DNA of 64,000 bases. Source: Ascochyta rabiei (taxonomy: Eukaryota; Ascomycota; Dothideomycetes; Pleosporales; Didymellaceae). The notes under the pieces were generated by a model. That model was given only the letters and a program-made list of their open reading frames with translations. It was not told the origin of the DNA and did not search any database. The stretch lies in contig NC_082405.1 of assembly GCF_004011695.2 (NCBI RefSeq), forward strand, positions 1,612,001-1,676,000. The letters are read 5' to 3'. How positions within the stretch are numbered: position 1 is the first letter of the stretch; every line of letters begins with the position of its first letter. Position numbers and translations under genes: made by a program. Of the stretch, positions 1-13,510 are shown in pieces.

Positions 1-1538
1 CCTTGAGCGCTGCGACACGTCCTGCCGGTCCCACCGCCTTTGACCTTCTGTACTCGTCGTAAAACGCAGCGTGTACACGGTTCAAGTTGTTTTCGATGAC
101 ATCCAGGCCTCGATCATCGTCATGCAGAATGCTGTGTCGCTGTTTCGGAGGCTCCGAGTGCTGCAAGTCGCCATTTGCTATCGCAACGGGCTCTTCGCTG
201 CACTCTGCCTCTTCGTCCGCCTTGTCCTGCATGAGCTGTTGCTGCAGCAGAGGCCTCTCGGTTTGCTGGGCGATGATGACTTTTTCTTGCTCCTTGGTCT
301 GCTCGTCCAGTGTCTCGGGAGACGCCATAGAGAGCAACTGCTGCTCCAGCGCATCCGGGACACCGTCGGTACCTTCCACGGGTGTGACCTCGGTAGATTC
401 GCCGGCGTCAGGGGTAGCTACAGGGACATTTTCAGTCCTCTGTGTGGGAGCTGGGGCGGGTCTCGACTGTGTAACGAGCTCCTGCTGCTTAGGTAAGAAG
501 CTTGCGTTGATGTCGCCAGCGCCAGGGAAGAAGTTGAAGACGGGCACGCGGACGAGGTGGGGACTGTACTGCCAGACGTCTGCTCTGTCGTCGATGATGA
601 CCACCATGGCTGTGTTCTGATAGAAGAGTCGCTGCAGGCTCTTCAGTTTATCTGTGTAGTTCTCGTCGCGGCTGAGAATGCGGTCGCCAAAGTACTTGCG
701 CTCGGGGTCGATGATCTTGCACACGGCTTGCGCATATGCGCGGGTAGCCATTGTGTAGACATGCATCTCGTACTTGTTCGAAATTCTGTCAAAGAAGGCT
801 TTGAGCCCTGGGCGCATCTTGACGTAGTACCAATTCGCAGCTACATTCGAGACGTTGTCGTCGGCAAGCTGAAAGCCCTCGACGTCCTTGACTGCATCGT
901 GGTTGGGGTTCTCTGGATCCGCCTTCCACTCGGCAATGGTGCGCTCGCAGGTGGTGTGGATGACGGTCTGGTCAAGATCGACAATCAACGTCAGCTTCTT
1001 CGCGCCCAGCAGCCGCTTCTTGGTCTCCTCCTCGCCACGCACGGCTTCCTTGTGGCTGACGAGCAGGGCGACGTTGTCGTGGGTCATGTTGACCGTCGCA
1101 CGGTCGGTGTTGCGAGATTGGGTGAGATGGTCGACCTTGGTCATGTCCTGGCCGCACTCAGCGCAGAGACCGCCAAACTGGATCTCGTGCGTACATGGCT
1201 CCTCGATCTCGATGATTTCGGTTCTGGACACATGGCGTCAGCGTGAGCGCAAAACCAAGGGCAACGTGTGCAGCGCGGGCAGCTTACCCAGAGCGCGCGA
1301 CGACGGTGCCGGCCTTGATGTACCAGCGCGATATCTTGCCCTCGGTGCTCGCATCAAAGTGCGCGGTGAGCTTCTTCTTCAGCGTCTTGTCCTCCCCCCA
1401 CTTGTCCGTTTCCGTCACTGTGCTCTCGTACGTGTACGTGAACAGGCGCTCCGAGCGCGTTACGTCATCGTCAGGCTTCTTGAGCAGCTCGAGCACGACG
1501 ATGGGATAGTGCAGGCCCGAAGGCGATGAGATCTTCAT
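1..1538 (-). CDS. FCP1: RNA polymerase II CTD phosphatase Fcp1, partial (C-terminus outside window)
   Basis: Nuclear phosphatase of the FCP1/SCP family, which removes phosphate from the C-terminal domain of the large RNA polymerase II subunit so the enzyme can be recycled. Exon 1 is 1288..1538 and exon 2 is 1..1223; the 64-bp intron (GTAAGC...CAG) restores one frame. The protein starts MKISSPSGLHYPIVV. At about residue 163 it carries the hallmark LTLIVDLDQTVIHTT: the two aspartates (about 166 and 168) of DxDxT are the nucleophile and acid/base. Further on, VVIIDDRADVW matches the distal metal-binding aspartates. A Cys cluster (EPCTHE, GLCAECG) precedes the catalytic domain, as in fungal Fcp1. 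A Gln/Glu-rich linker follows, and the BRCT domain expected after it lies beyond the window edge. A GGGCGT hexamer array sits 28 bp upstream of the start codon. Family assignment is firm. Confidence 0.93.
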
Positions 1539-1566
1539 CACGTGTCGAGGCTGCGCATGCGATTGT

Positions 1567-1602
1567 GGGCGTGGGCGTGGGCGTGGGCGTGGGCGTGGGC
1601 GT
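1567..1602. repeat. GGGCGT hexamer microsatellite (6 units)
   Basis: Six uninterrupted copies of GGGCGT, 28 bp upstream of the FCP1 start codon, so probably in its 5' UTR or core promoter. Confidence 0.9.
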
Positions 1603-1728
1603 GATGTTTGGGGCAGTCGCGTTGCGCAAGTCGGCGCATTCGGGACAGTTCCGCGGGAGTTGGGGGAGCTTGGGCGCGTGTCACTAGAGCCGACGGAGCT
1701 ATGACGCGATGCGCGAAGCAATTACAGT

Positions 1729-1780
1729 AACAGCAACAGTGGCAGTGACAGCGGCAGTGGCAGTGGCAGTGGCAGTAATG
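1729..1780. repeat. GGCAGT-type microsatellite
   Basis: Imperfect tandem hexamers (AACAGT, GGCAGT, GACAGC) that become perfect GGCAGT at the right-hand end. Noncoding. Confidence 0.8.
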
Positions 1781-2427
1781 GAGGGAGATGGTTGTGGGGA
1801 GGCTCGTGGGGTGCAGGCGCGCAGCAATGCGGTACGACTGGCTGTTGCGGAGAAATCGCGTACGGACAGGGACAGGGATGTACACCGCCGTAAAAGCACA
1901 AAAGCTGCTGGAGCTCCAAAGGAGGAGGGGCTTGGAGCTTAAATGCATCGAGAGCTACCTAGACAGGGGTCTTAGAGCCTTGGCGACCGCACCACGCACA
2001 TTGCCTCGAAGAGGTATCAAACGAAGACGTTCGTATTTGCCAAAGGCAGGCACTCGAAGAAGACAAAGAGCTCCATGCACGCTTCAGTGTCGTGTGTTGA
2101 CTTGCACGCTGATGGCAAGGGGCGTCTTCTCCCTACGCTTGGTCAGTCCAGGCAACCCCCCTCTGTTCATGCTTGGCACGTGCTCGTGCTCATGCTCATG
2201 CTCATGGCTTGACCTGCACGGCAACATGCACAGAGATACTGGACAGGCTGCTGTCACGAACGTCACGGAACTATGTATGCTGCAGATCAGTGCACGGCCA
2301 CGAGGTAGCTATCATGAATTACAGTCATCTAAGTTGGCGCCCAAGCCATGGTGTCGTGAGCGGTCGTGTCTATCAATCTTCCTAGCTCCTAAAACGCCCT
2401 GCTGGTAACCAACGATTCCCTAAACGC

Positions 2428-5400
2428 TCAACCTCTATCCGCAGACTCCGAAATGCGCGTCTGCGCTCCTCTCATTGTCATGCTTCCTAGAGCCAGCATA
2501 CCGCCACCCGTCCGTGATGCGTTTTGAGTCATCCCTGTGACGGCCTGCTGCGCCTCAAACGGCGCAACATCGACCTTGTCCCCATCTTCGATCATGGTCC
2601 AGTCGTCCTCAAATCCATCGGTGTGCTCGTCGCCCTGCCTGGCGTGCTTGTTGATGAGCGTGCGAGCGCGGTCTAGCTCACGGTAAATCGTCTGTATCGC
2701 AACTTGTGCGCCGTTGTCCTGCCTCAAATTAGTGGATAACGACGGATTTGTCCAATCTCAGTACACACCTTCCGAATCTTCTGTCCGAGTACCTTCGCCT
2801 TGACGATCATCCGCTGGCTGTTGGTCACTTCCCAGAGAGCTCGGCTGAAGACGCTCGTATTGACCTTCTTCAGCCATACACCAACACCGAGATCCTCTAC
2901 GCGTTGAGCGAAGAAGTACTGATCACCAAAGAAAGGCTTGATGACAGTCGGAATGCCAGCTCGCAAACTTGCTCCCGTTGTGCCAGATCCACCATGATGT
3001 ACTGCGGCATCCATCTGCTTGAACAGCCAATCGTGCGGAGCAGCCTGGATCTGGAACACCTCTGGCGGTAGAGGAATCTCAGGCTTCGATGCGTCCTTCG
3101 TTTCCAGACGGTCTGACCAGCCCTTTGACAGGACACAGCGCACGTCTGCCTTGAGGACAGAGTCTACTACAGTCTTAGTCAAAGCGGCTGGGTCGTCGAT
3201 TACAATGGAACCAAAGCCAATGTAGACGAGCTTCTTGTCATCACTTCGTGCTTTTTCGATGAAAGCTTTTAGGTCAGCGGGCGGCTCGTACATGTCGGCC
3301 TCATCCAGGAACCAGTAACCCGTTACACGAATCCAGTCTGGCCAATCAAGCGGCGGAGGTACCACGTGAGGACTGAAGTTGTACAGAAATGGTCGAGAGT
3401 TGGCCTGCATCTTGGCTTGGGAAGTGTTTTGCAGCCCAAGCTCTCGACGACGCCACTTGTTAATCTGACCAGAAATCGCTGTCCAGAAGATGGCGTCGAA
3501 GGTGATGTATGTGATGCTGTTGTAACCGCCTCCCATCTTCTTCTCTAGAACTGAGAAAGCATGTGGATAGGCTCGGGTACGCGTCCAGGGCATTGTGAAG
3601 GCACGGAAGTAAGGAATTTCGAGCGCTTCTGCAATATGGATACCAGCCATCGCACTTGGACTCTCAATCAAAACATCGGCACCCTGGCAAGCTCGCCACG
3701 CAGAGCTGCAGACGTCGTCAAGCCAGCCTCGGAATTTGGAATTCGCTTCTTTCATGAAATTGTACGTGAACATGCCGTGCTCAACGCAAATTCGCATGAG
3801 CTCTGCCGGGTTGCCATCAACGGGCGCAAAGTCGATACCGTGCTTTCGAACCCACGGCTCGAACTCTGCATGGGTTGCTATTCGCGGCTTGTGGCCCTCT
3901 TTCAGGAGCTCCTTACACAGTGCGATGTAGGGCTGCACGTCGCCACGAGATCCGATCGTAAGACAGACGACTGTAAGCGATTCTGCCGGTTTGAAATCGA
4001 CAAATGAGGCAAGTGGATCGTCGAAAATCAGCGGGATACGGTCGTGATCGGTAGCGTGGACAATGTCAGATACATCGATCTGCGGGTCATCCGCGGTCTC
4101 TTTTCGCGCTTGTTGAAGAAGATCATGCTCAGCTTTTGCCGCTTCGTCATCACTGTCGATTCCTGAAGAAGACGAGTATCTGTCCTCCAAGTACTTTGCG
4201 CTCTCCAATATGCGGAGCACAGTGATAGCGCATTCGTCGCGGTACTCAGCTTTCGAAAATTCGAAGAAGAGCTCCTCGTGCCCTCTTATGACAATAGCGA
4301 GGCCGTGATAGCCGATCCGAAACCCCTTCTCTTTGTTGACATTCTCGATGTCCTTCATGGGCAGGATGATCTTCGTTTTCGATGTAGGCATCAGGCTACG
4401 GAAGCAAAAGTATTTGCCGCTAACGTAGATTTTGCCATAGTTGGGCAACACTCGCTGTAGTGATGCAAAGAAGGAGGACTGAAGTATCTCCGTCTCAGGA
4501 AAGGCGAAATGCTCTCTGAAATTCTCAGCCGCTTTGACTGCGTCCTCGTCGTCTTCGTAGCCGTGTACTTCATCACCGGTTTCGAGCCCTTCTACAGTGT
4601 TGTAGTGCTTGCGTCCGCCAGCCAGCATGCCAGAGACCTTTTCGTAGTACCCCATTGATTCGGTTGCGAGTAAGTTGCCCATCTTTTTCGATCGATTTCG
4701 AAGGAAGCCTGCAAGACCTGTAGCTTTATTCAGAGGGTAAGACGCGATATCTTGGAGCGCTGATGATGAGCCTGACAGTCGTGGTTGGGCTAGGCCTGCT
4801 TCCACATCGTCTTCTGTGGTTTCGGATGCGACAGCCGGCGCCTTTGCGCTGATGCCACTGTTCAAATGTTGCGTTGTTTTCGGTGGTTGTCTCCCTCGCC
4901 CCGAAGAGCGCGTTGTGTCATGCGAGTATCGCGCTAGTGGCCCTGATAGATCAGAGGCAACAACAGGTGAATGGTTCGCTGGCGCTCGAAACACATCGGA
5001 TCGGTTCAAGATCTGGGACGCGGATGCGCCGCTCTCATCCATAGACTGTATCGCAGCGGAAGACTCCGTGTCACGCTCGAGTGAAGTAGTGGCAGACTCC
5101 GTATCCGTTGCTCTTGGTGACAACGGTGATTGATCCCCCGGGCGTCTCCTCGTTTGCAGGTCGTGGCGGCCTCTACTAAAGCTGCGTCGCACCTCTTGAC
5201 TTGGGCGGTGGGACGTGCGACTAGCATCCATACTGCGGCGCGCATCCCAGCCCTTTCGGCACGCATCCACGCTGGATCGAGCAGACATATTGCCAATGCT
5301 TGATCTTCCAGCGTGCGGGGCTGGTAGTGGTGAGAGAGTCGCGCGAACATTCTCCACGACGGGTGAGCCGTACGGCGACTTTGCACCAGCGTTCGGTGAC

Positions 5401-6920
5401 GCTGTGGGCGTGACAGCTTCTGGGTCGTTATGAGATTCAGTTGTTTGGTGGTGCTCGTTGTCATTGATCATGATCCGCAAAACGTTAAGTGCGTCCTGGC
5501 CGTTGTTGAAGAATGAGAAGAAGTACTACCTAATGTCAGCGAGGCTTCTGCTACAGGTAGAATAACTGATGTGTACCTCATCGATGGCAAACGTCTCGTC
5601 GTTGTCGATCACTCTGACCTTGACAGTGTTCGCAAAGTCAAGTATGGCGCTCTCTTCAATCTCCAGCACGTTTTGGATGGGCAGGGAGATCTTGACACTG
5701 TTCCCTTCGTTGTGTGTCCGGAAAATGACTTTCTGGATAGACCTCACCCATTCTTTCGCGCTCGCAGCACTGTCCGCCTTGAACTGAAACGATCCCTCAT
5801 CGGTGGTCACGGTAAATGCAGTCTCTTCCTCATTCTTCTTCCTGGCTTCGAGTATCTCGGCGGAGATGGCGTACTGTAAGTTTATGCGGTTGCGCGGGAA
5901 GTATAGCTCTGCCGGGTTCGTGTAGTAGGACAGAATATCGCCTCGTAGAATAAACCAGTATCTATTGTACTTGGATCGGCCGCGCTTGAACAGGTAGCCA
6001 GTCTTACTGACATCGTACTGCAACATGTCAACACAGGCCGCGTGCGGCTACTCTCGACTGCTTACATGTTTCTTGGGGAGGTATGCGTAGAAGCAGATAT
6101 GCTTCTGCGTAATGTACATGTACCCCTGCAATAGGATGCTCTGGAGCAGCCAGCAAGGATACTCTGAGATTACCTCTTCGACATCCTCAAACTCGAATAT
6201 CTGCCGTATTCGTTGAGCCAGAGTGACGGGCACTGCTGGAGTCTTGGCCATCCCAGCTGAGCTTCCATAGCTACTGCTTCTCTCTGAACTCCTCACGTTC
6301 TCAACATTGGTATCTTCGTCAGCGGTAGCTTTGGGCTTCGTCATGGACGATCGTTCGCTCGGGGATACAGAGGGAGAAGACTCCGGAAGAGGCGGTCTTG
6401 GTGGCAGAAGCTGAGAGGACGACATCTGTTCCATGGGGTGGTCTTTTGATCTAGCGTCCTTTCGACTCTTTGGTCTGGGTAGTGAGCGCAACAGCTTGTG
6501 TTCCGACAAGACCCTGCGGTGCTGCTTGCCTTGGTGGGACTGGTCGGCCTGCAGCTCCTCGGTCGGCTGTGGGAAGTCGTTCGCTGAGCTCAGGCGGCTC
6601 AATCGTGCGGCGCCGTCCAAGCCGTGGTAAGCCTGGCGCTTCTTGCCTTCTTCGTCGCTGTCGCCCGAGTCTACCTCGTGCATGGTCGCCAGGTCCTTGT
6701 GCGATTGCTGCCCCGCGCGCGCAATCATAGAGAAAATGGACTGGTTCATCGACAAGGTGTTGTTCTTCTTCGGCGCCGTCACGTCGTCGTCCGCATCTTC
6801 CCCATCCTTGAAGCGCTCCGGTATATCGAGCGATCGCCTGCGTGGCTTCTCGTCCAGGTCTCTACGCTTCTTACTCAACCTGCGGCTCGACCTAGCCCTC
6901 CCTCTGTCTTGCGACGCCAT
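2428..6920 (-). CDS. ATG26: UDP-glucose:sterol 3-beta-glucosyltransferase Atg26
   Basis: Transfers glucose from UDP-glucose to ergosterol. In some fungi the family is needed for pexophagy. Four exons join in frame: 6066..6920, 5577..6017, 2769..5525 and 2428..2718, with introns of 48, 51 and 50 bp, giving about 1447 residues. Domains in order: a basic/Ser-rich N-terminus; a first GRAM region (about 233-285) interrupted by a PH domain (about 286-385, [15 protein letters not shown]); a long Ser/Arg-rich linker; a second GRAM domain (about 767-872); the glycosyltransferase-28 N-lobe starting at [12 protein letters not shown] (about 954); and the UDP-glucose-binding motif [15 protein letters not shown] (about 1275). 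The first two introns bracket the PH domain. The order GRAM-PH-GRAM-GT is diagnostic of Atg26/UGT51. The length is slightly above average because of the linker. The start [14 protein letters not shown] is the first in-frame Met after the promoter gap. Confidence 0.95.
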
Positions 6921-7625
6921 GTTGTGTGGTGCACACGTTTACGTTGCGGTAGCTTCACGGGCGGTTAGGCGCTCGGAGGTCGTTCGTTGGGTGCGCCGAT
7001 CAAAGAGGCTTGGATATGCCGACGGTTGGTGTGGTGTGATTTTGCTCCACAGAAGACCTTCACTGCTACAGGCAGCTCCTAGAGGGTATCGTCACATATT
7101 GAACGAGTACAGCGATGCATCGATGCACTGACAGCGTGACGACCGCACGCACGACATTTAGCGCGGTCCTGCGCGGATGACTGGTTGACACGATAAGCCG
7201 GGCCACCTGCACTAGACTAGGCAGCATCACGCAACAAGACCGCTTCAGGAACACGACTGTGCATGTTGCCTTGCGACAGCCCCCAGTGCACATGATCGTT
7301 TCAACACGGCTGGTCATCGAGACTTGTACCTAGCATACGTCACATATCGATAACGAACGGACACACGCTACTGCGTACAGGCAGCACAGGCACACGACGC
7401 AACCCACATCAACTACAACTCTCGCTTTGGCTGCAGGCGCTCCCAAGGTGCTCTCATGGTATGGACTTGATTCGCTGATATACATGACTTCGACAATTTG
7501 TGCCGGCAAAGAAAACGTAACCCATTAATGCTGAATACGATGTGGACCACGCAATGTTACTTGCTAGTCAATAGTCCCAGGTTCCTCCAAAACTCCAAAT
7601 GCATCCCTTCGACGGCAACAGCCAT
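6921..7625. other. Intergenic: ATG26 promoter and 3' flank of the aspartyl protease
   Basis: About 700 bp with no credible ORF. It lies upstream of ATG26 and downstream of the protease; both genes are on the minus strand. I see no strong repeat or RNA gene. Confidence 0.6.
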
Positions 7626-8933
<1,308 letters not shown>

Positions 8934-9643
8934 GATGGCAGTCGAGATGTGGTAAAATGGGGGAATGCACTCGAAGGATGCAGGTGAAGTGGATGATGGA
9001 GATGGGCAGAGGGTGGCGGAGGGAGCTGCCTGGAGAGATGGCTGGGGATGGGGCTTGGGGCTCGGCGGCCGGATGAGGTCATGCATCGGTCCGCGCCAGT
9101 CGCTTTCGGCACCGAGGCGCTTCGACGATCCCTGTTTCCCCATACAATCTAGGTAGGCGCTCGCGCTCGTCCTGGCCCGTCGTCACCTAGAGTCATCATG
9201 CACTTGACTTGTTGACTTCAACTCGCTCGCTCGTGGCTGCGTCTTGTCTTGCGTAGTCCAGTAGGCGGTTTCCAGTTTGGCAGAGTTGCCTATTCCCAGT
9301 GACCCGTTCCCTCCAGGCTCCAACGCAACTGCTTCACTACGTGCTCAATCGAACGCCTTAGCAGCGCACGATGCTGTTCTGAGCAGAAACTCAATCTCAG
9401 TCACAATCGATGGCGTATTGACATACACAATCAAGGGGCTACTTTAGCCCAAAAGGCCTGGCCTGGCGCAAGCTTGGTCGTCGCAAGGCGCTCCGTTGCT
9501 TACGAGGGCGCTACCGCTGCTGTGTAGGTGCGGTCGCTCGGTTCCTCAGTAGAGGGTTTCACGTGCAGCGGCATGCTCAGTAGGACGAACGATTTCATTG
9601 GCACTATGGTTTCGATCGGTCGTGAATTCAAAGCGTGCCAGCT
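8934..9643. other. Intergenic: protease promoter and 3' flank of the Rrt8-like gene
   Basis: About 710 bp without a supportable gene. The part next to 8934 is a pyrimidine-rich leader of the protease (read on the minus strand). Nothing else recognisable. Confidence 0.55.
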
Positions 9644-10677
9644 TCACACTACAGCATCTGGCTCGTCGCTGTACTGAGGAGCAATGATCCTCTCCTCGTG
9701 TTCTCGTCGAGCCGTCTCTAGATCGGCTGCCCACAGAGCAGAGCTGGCAGCAGCTGTCAAGAGAAACAACATGCTGAATGGCGGTACCAGCTGTAAGAAT
9801 AGGTAAACCGTGCCGTACCTGGACGATGATCAGTAGGTTGCACGGCACAGCGTTTGGTAGTGAGAAACGCACCAGGTGTACTGCCACCTTTGCTTGCTCA
9901 CAAACTTGTCTCTCTGCTTGCGATCGAAGCCCAGAAGCTGAAAGTACCGCCAATGCTGAAGAGGACCGGCGCGGTAGCCGGTGAGAAGTAGGAACAACGG
10001 CACGCCTACATAGGGAACAAAGTTGAGCGGCAGCAGTATGACGAATTCGGCAATCTGGCGGAAGGAGAAGGGCGCGTAGACTGAGGTCTTTGTCGGCCTT
10101 CCAAGGCGGCGCACAGGGTCGTTCAATTGCTCGTCCGAGACGGGGCGATGCTGTCGGACAAGATGCTCGTATCCCTTGTGAATCATAACGGCATCGAAAA
10201 TGTCCACCTGCGTCTCGTCCACCAAGAAAGCCTCGAACAGAAGAGCCACTGCAGCGGCGCCTTCTCCCAGGACGAGGAAGGTGCCGTTCACCCAAGCACT
10301 GCCACCCTTGTGGAATATCGACAGGAACGCGACCTGCGGCAGGAAGGTCCAGACGAACAGGTTCAGCAGAACAAAGGCGCTGAGCAGGAAGGCGGGCAGG
10401 AGACGGGTCTTGAGCATCGGATAGAGGTACGGGTGTCTGGCGAAGAAGACGATGCCCTGCTGCCTGTCAGTAAGGTCTTGGGGTCTTGGGGCCTTGGGGC
10501 CTTGGGGTTTGGAGCGGCTTCTGCTGGGGCGCGTACCTTGGGCAGATACGACACGGCGACCATGTTGTCCCATACCGGCCGAATGACCACCCTGGGCACG
10601 TTGCCCAGGGCAGACTGCCGCTGTTGTTGGGGCATTTTGGTGTTGGTGTTGGTGTTGGTGTTGGCGTAGGCGGCCAT
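9644..10677 (-). CDS. Rrt8/Lds1-type multi-pass membrane protein (EI24-like)
   Basis: Predicted integral membrane protein related to yeast Rrt8, Lds1 and Lds2, which are linked to lipid droplets and spore-wall formation. Exons 10537..10677, 9873..10459 and 9644..9818 (introns 77 and 54 bp) give 300 residues. Hydrophobic segments are visible at LLPAFLLSAFVLLNLFVWTF, GTFLVLGEGAAAVALLFEAF, IAEFVILLPLNFVPYVGVPL and TVYLFLQLVPPFSMLFLLTA. Between them are the conserved-looking DIFDAVMIHKGYEHL and LLTGYRAGPLQHWRYFQ. The second intron splits a Trp codon. The N-terminus has an Asn-Thr dipeptide repeat (ANTNTNTNTK) made by a GGTGTT-type hexamer. The start could instead be the next Met, after that repeat. 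The family call rests on overall pattern; the function in this organism is unknown. Confidence 0.78.
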
Positions 10678-10915
10678 GTTCAATGTTCAATGTTCAGTGT
10701 TCGACAAGTGACGCACTAGCGCCTTGCGTTGCCCAGCCCGCATGTGACAGAGCCGTGGACGGCCGTGGGAACATGGCTGCACATGTCGAGACTCGATACA
10801 CGGCGCATTTACATGATTCGTGCATTTGCACCTGCATTTGCATTTGCATTTGCATTTGCGTCTGCGTCTGCGTTTGCATTCGACGATAAAAGGGTATAGA
10901 ACGCCATCGGACGCC
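10678..10915. other. Short intergenic region with GCATTT hexamer repeat
   Basis: Separates the Rrt8-like gene from the RED gene, both on the minus strand. It holds a hexamer microsatellite (TGCATT, grading into TGCGTC) at about 10823-10876. Confidence 0.7.
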
Positions 10916-12737
10916 TCACCCCAGTGTCTTTGTCTTCTTCTCCTTTTGCCTTTCCATGGCCTGAAGCACATCGTCAGCATTGTTGACATCGCCCTTCCTC
11001 TTCTTCGGTCCACGCTTCCTCTTCTTCGCAGCCTTGAGTCCGTCCTCGTCTTCGTCGTCACCGCCAGTGCCCAGCCCCTTCCACTCGCTGAACTTGACCT
11101 TCTCTCCTTCCCTCTCCATCTCGTCGGCGTCGTCGAATCGTGACTCGCCAAAGCCCATGTCCATGTCCTCCATGTCACGATCTGAGGCTGCAAGCTCGGC
11201 AGCGCGCTTCTTGAGGCGCGCTTCTTTAGATTCAGCATCGCTGGGGTTGGCCGAGGATAGGTTTTGCAAGAGAGTCGACTTCTCATCGAGGTTACGGACT
11301 TTGGCAAGGGCAGCTCGGACGGTGGCATCGGCAGACGAGAGACCGGATGTGTTGTCGGGTGTAGTACCTTGCGTGGGTCTGGATTTGAAGTAGTCCCGTT
11401 TGGCGGATGGAGTGGGTCCAGAGGGTTTCGATGCTCCCGCTGCAAGGCCCTCCTCCGTCTCCGGCCCCGGAAAGACCGGGACGGCGGCTGGTGCTGACGG
11501 TGCTTTCTCGACGATAGCTTCTGGCGCAGCTTTTCCTTCCTCCCCAGAATACTCGTCGTCGTCGTCACCCTCATCGTCGTCGAGGTTCGCAAGGGGGTTG
11601 TAGTTGGACCCAACGCCAGCAAATATGTCGTCGTCGTCGGACTTGGCCTCGTCCCGCTGCTTTGGTGCGGGCAGATTGTGCATGTTGATGGGCTTCGTGG
11701 CGTCGTCCAGGTCGTGCCGTATCTCGGGCGCCGGCTGGGGTTCGGCCTTTTGCTTCCTCACCTTCCTCTTCTCTTTGCCGTCTGGGCCTGTGATGATCAG
11801 AACCTCGCGGCCTTTGTCGTCGGTCTCGATGCGGGATCGCTCGCCCTGTGGGGTCACCTTGCGAAAGCCAGGGCCCAAGGTCGGGAACCTCTTTGCATGC
11901 TCTGCCTCTGCTGCCCTGGCTGCCTCGTCACGTTGGCGCTTGAGCTCTGCCAGGATGTCGGCCCGTGTCCTCTTTGCGCCTGCGACGGGCAGTGGCGGCG
12001 GCGGCGGTGCCATGAGCTTTTCGCCCTTTTTCTCCACCTGCTGACGGGTGAGTGGGCCCACGTCTGCCTCGGCCAGCTCGTCAAAGGCGTCTTCGACGTC
12101 GGACGCAACCTCGACCTGCTCCTCCTCTTCCTCCTCCTCCTCCTCTCCTCCCACGGCAGCTGCGTCTTTGTGGCCGGCCAGAACATCCTCGCCGCGCCTC
12201 ACGCGCTCGAGCAGCTTCCTGTCCAGGCCCTTGACCAAGTGTGTCGTGCCCACGTCTCCACCCGTCATGTCCTGCACCAGCTTCTCAAACGTCTCGCGGT
12301 CGATCTGGCCGAGCCGCATGGCCTCGTCGAGGTTCTTGATTCGCTTGGCGAGCTCGCTGTCGTCGTCGTCGACGCGCTCCTTGGTGCGGTCTGTGTAGCC
12401 GGCGGCGAGTTGGGTGCCCTTGGGTGCCGAGGCGCGCGCCTTCTTCTGCGGGTGGGCTTTGGCGTTGCGCTCGGCCAGCTGGCGGGCGAAGTCTGCCTGG
12501 ACCGACGACCCTCTGCCCACTTGACGCCTGCAGGCCCGGTCAGCGCGCACATGTGGCCGTGTTGGGGGGACGCGCTCACGGGGTCATGGGGATGCTCGAG
12601 TGTTTGCGCGCGCCGAGTGCACCGCCCGGCGTACGTGAGGCCGGCGTGCGCGAGGCCGGCGATGCGCTCTGGCTGCTGCCGTCCTGCGGCTTGGCCTGGT
12701 CGCTCAGGAGCAGCCGGCGGAACTGCGAGTTGTTCAT
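10916..12737 (-). CDS. RED/IK-family splicing factor (RED-like N-terminal domain)
   Basis: Homologue of the RED (IK) protein, a component of the activated spliceosome. Exon 1 (12580..12737) and exon 2 (10916..12527) are joined across a 52-bp intron that splits a Pro codon, giving about 589 residues. The start MNNSQFRRLLLSDQ followed by ARKHSSIPMTPRQ and DFARQLAERN is the typical fungal RED_N opening. APKGTQLAAGYTDRT and LGQIDRETFEKLVQDM follow. The body is strongly charged, with acidic runs (a poly-Glu block and DDDDE stretches) and Lys/Arg-rich segments. The C-terminal KKRKRGPKKRKGD is a likely nuclear localisation signal. An in-frame Met lies farther upstream, but MNNSQF matches the family start. 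The protein is highly polar, so a fungal RED role is inferred mostly from its N-terminal third. Confidence 0.82.
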
Positions 12738-12990
12738 GTTGCGTGAGAGGACTGGCCGCGAGCGAGGACGGCACGGAAAAGTCGCCGTTGCCGAAGCGCG
12801 TCCGTCCATGTGGATCTACAACATTGCAGCTTGGGCCGCTGAGCGCTCCGTGCCTTCCCCCTCCTTCCCAGTCTTCCCCCTCCTTCCCCGCACTGCGTCA
12901 CTCAAGCACGCTTCACCCTTTACCCTTTACGCTGTGTAGATTGTGAACGGCAGATGGTGGACAGTGGAAGAGGACCATGAACAGCGAGAA

Positions 12991-13282
12991 GTGAACAGTG
13001 AACAGTGAACAGTGAACAGTGAACAGTGAACAGTGAACAGTGAACAGTGAACAGTGAACAGTGAACAGTGAACAGTGAACAGTGAACAGTGAACAGTGAA
13101 CAGTGAACAGTGAACAGTGAACAGTGAACAGTGAACAGTGAATAGTGAACAGTAAATAGTGAACAGTGAACAGTGAACAGTGAATAGTGAACAGTGAATA
13201 GTGTACAGTGAATAGTGAACAGTGAATAGTGAACAGTGAATAGTGAACAGTGAAGACAGTGAATAGTGAAGACAGTGAAGAG
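12991..13282. repeat. GTGAACA heptamer minisatellite (about 41 units)
   Basis: A head-to-tail 7-bp unit GTGAACA. The left half (to about 13140) is almost perfect. The right half drifts to GTGAATA, GTAAATA, GTGTACA and insertions of GAAGACA. Because 7 is not a multiple of 3 and the unit has no stop on the minus strand, all three minus frames read through it as a repeating SLFTVHC peptide; these are not genes. Confidence 0.97.
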
Positions 13283-13510
13283 TCGATAATGGGCCGTGGA
13301 CATGGAACATCCAATGCCGAGCAACAACAGACTTGCGCTGCTTCTTTGATAATTACAACACGTCTTGCACAGCACGTCTTCACACGACAGCCCCAGCTCC
13401 AGCACCGTCTAGTCGCCTTGGTGGCCCATGGCAGCAGCAGCAGCATCCTGCAGGGAGAACTCCACTCAGCCATGCCCATGCCCCTAGTGATGAAGCTGCA
13501 CCGCCACCAT

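Larger units (their letters stand above)
1539..2427. other. Intergenic: FCP1 upstream region and ATG26 downstream region
   Basis: No credible gene. The stretch holds several hexamer-type microsatellites: GGGCGT x6 (1567-1602), GGCAGT-like (1729-1780) and GCTCAT-like (about 2181-2208). Open frames here are short or made of translated repeats. Confidence 0.6.

Noticed and set aside
1567..1602. GGGCGT array as telomere-like repeat
   Set aside because: Unit differs from the fungal TTAGGG repeat, the array is short, and it sits inside gene-dense DNA.
11678..12946. 422-codon plus-strand ORF
   Set aside because: Antisense shadow of the RED-family gene; Leu/Ala/Cys-rich composition reflects the complement of its charged codons.
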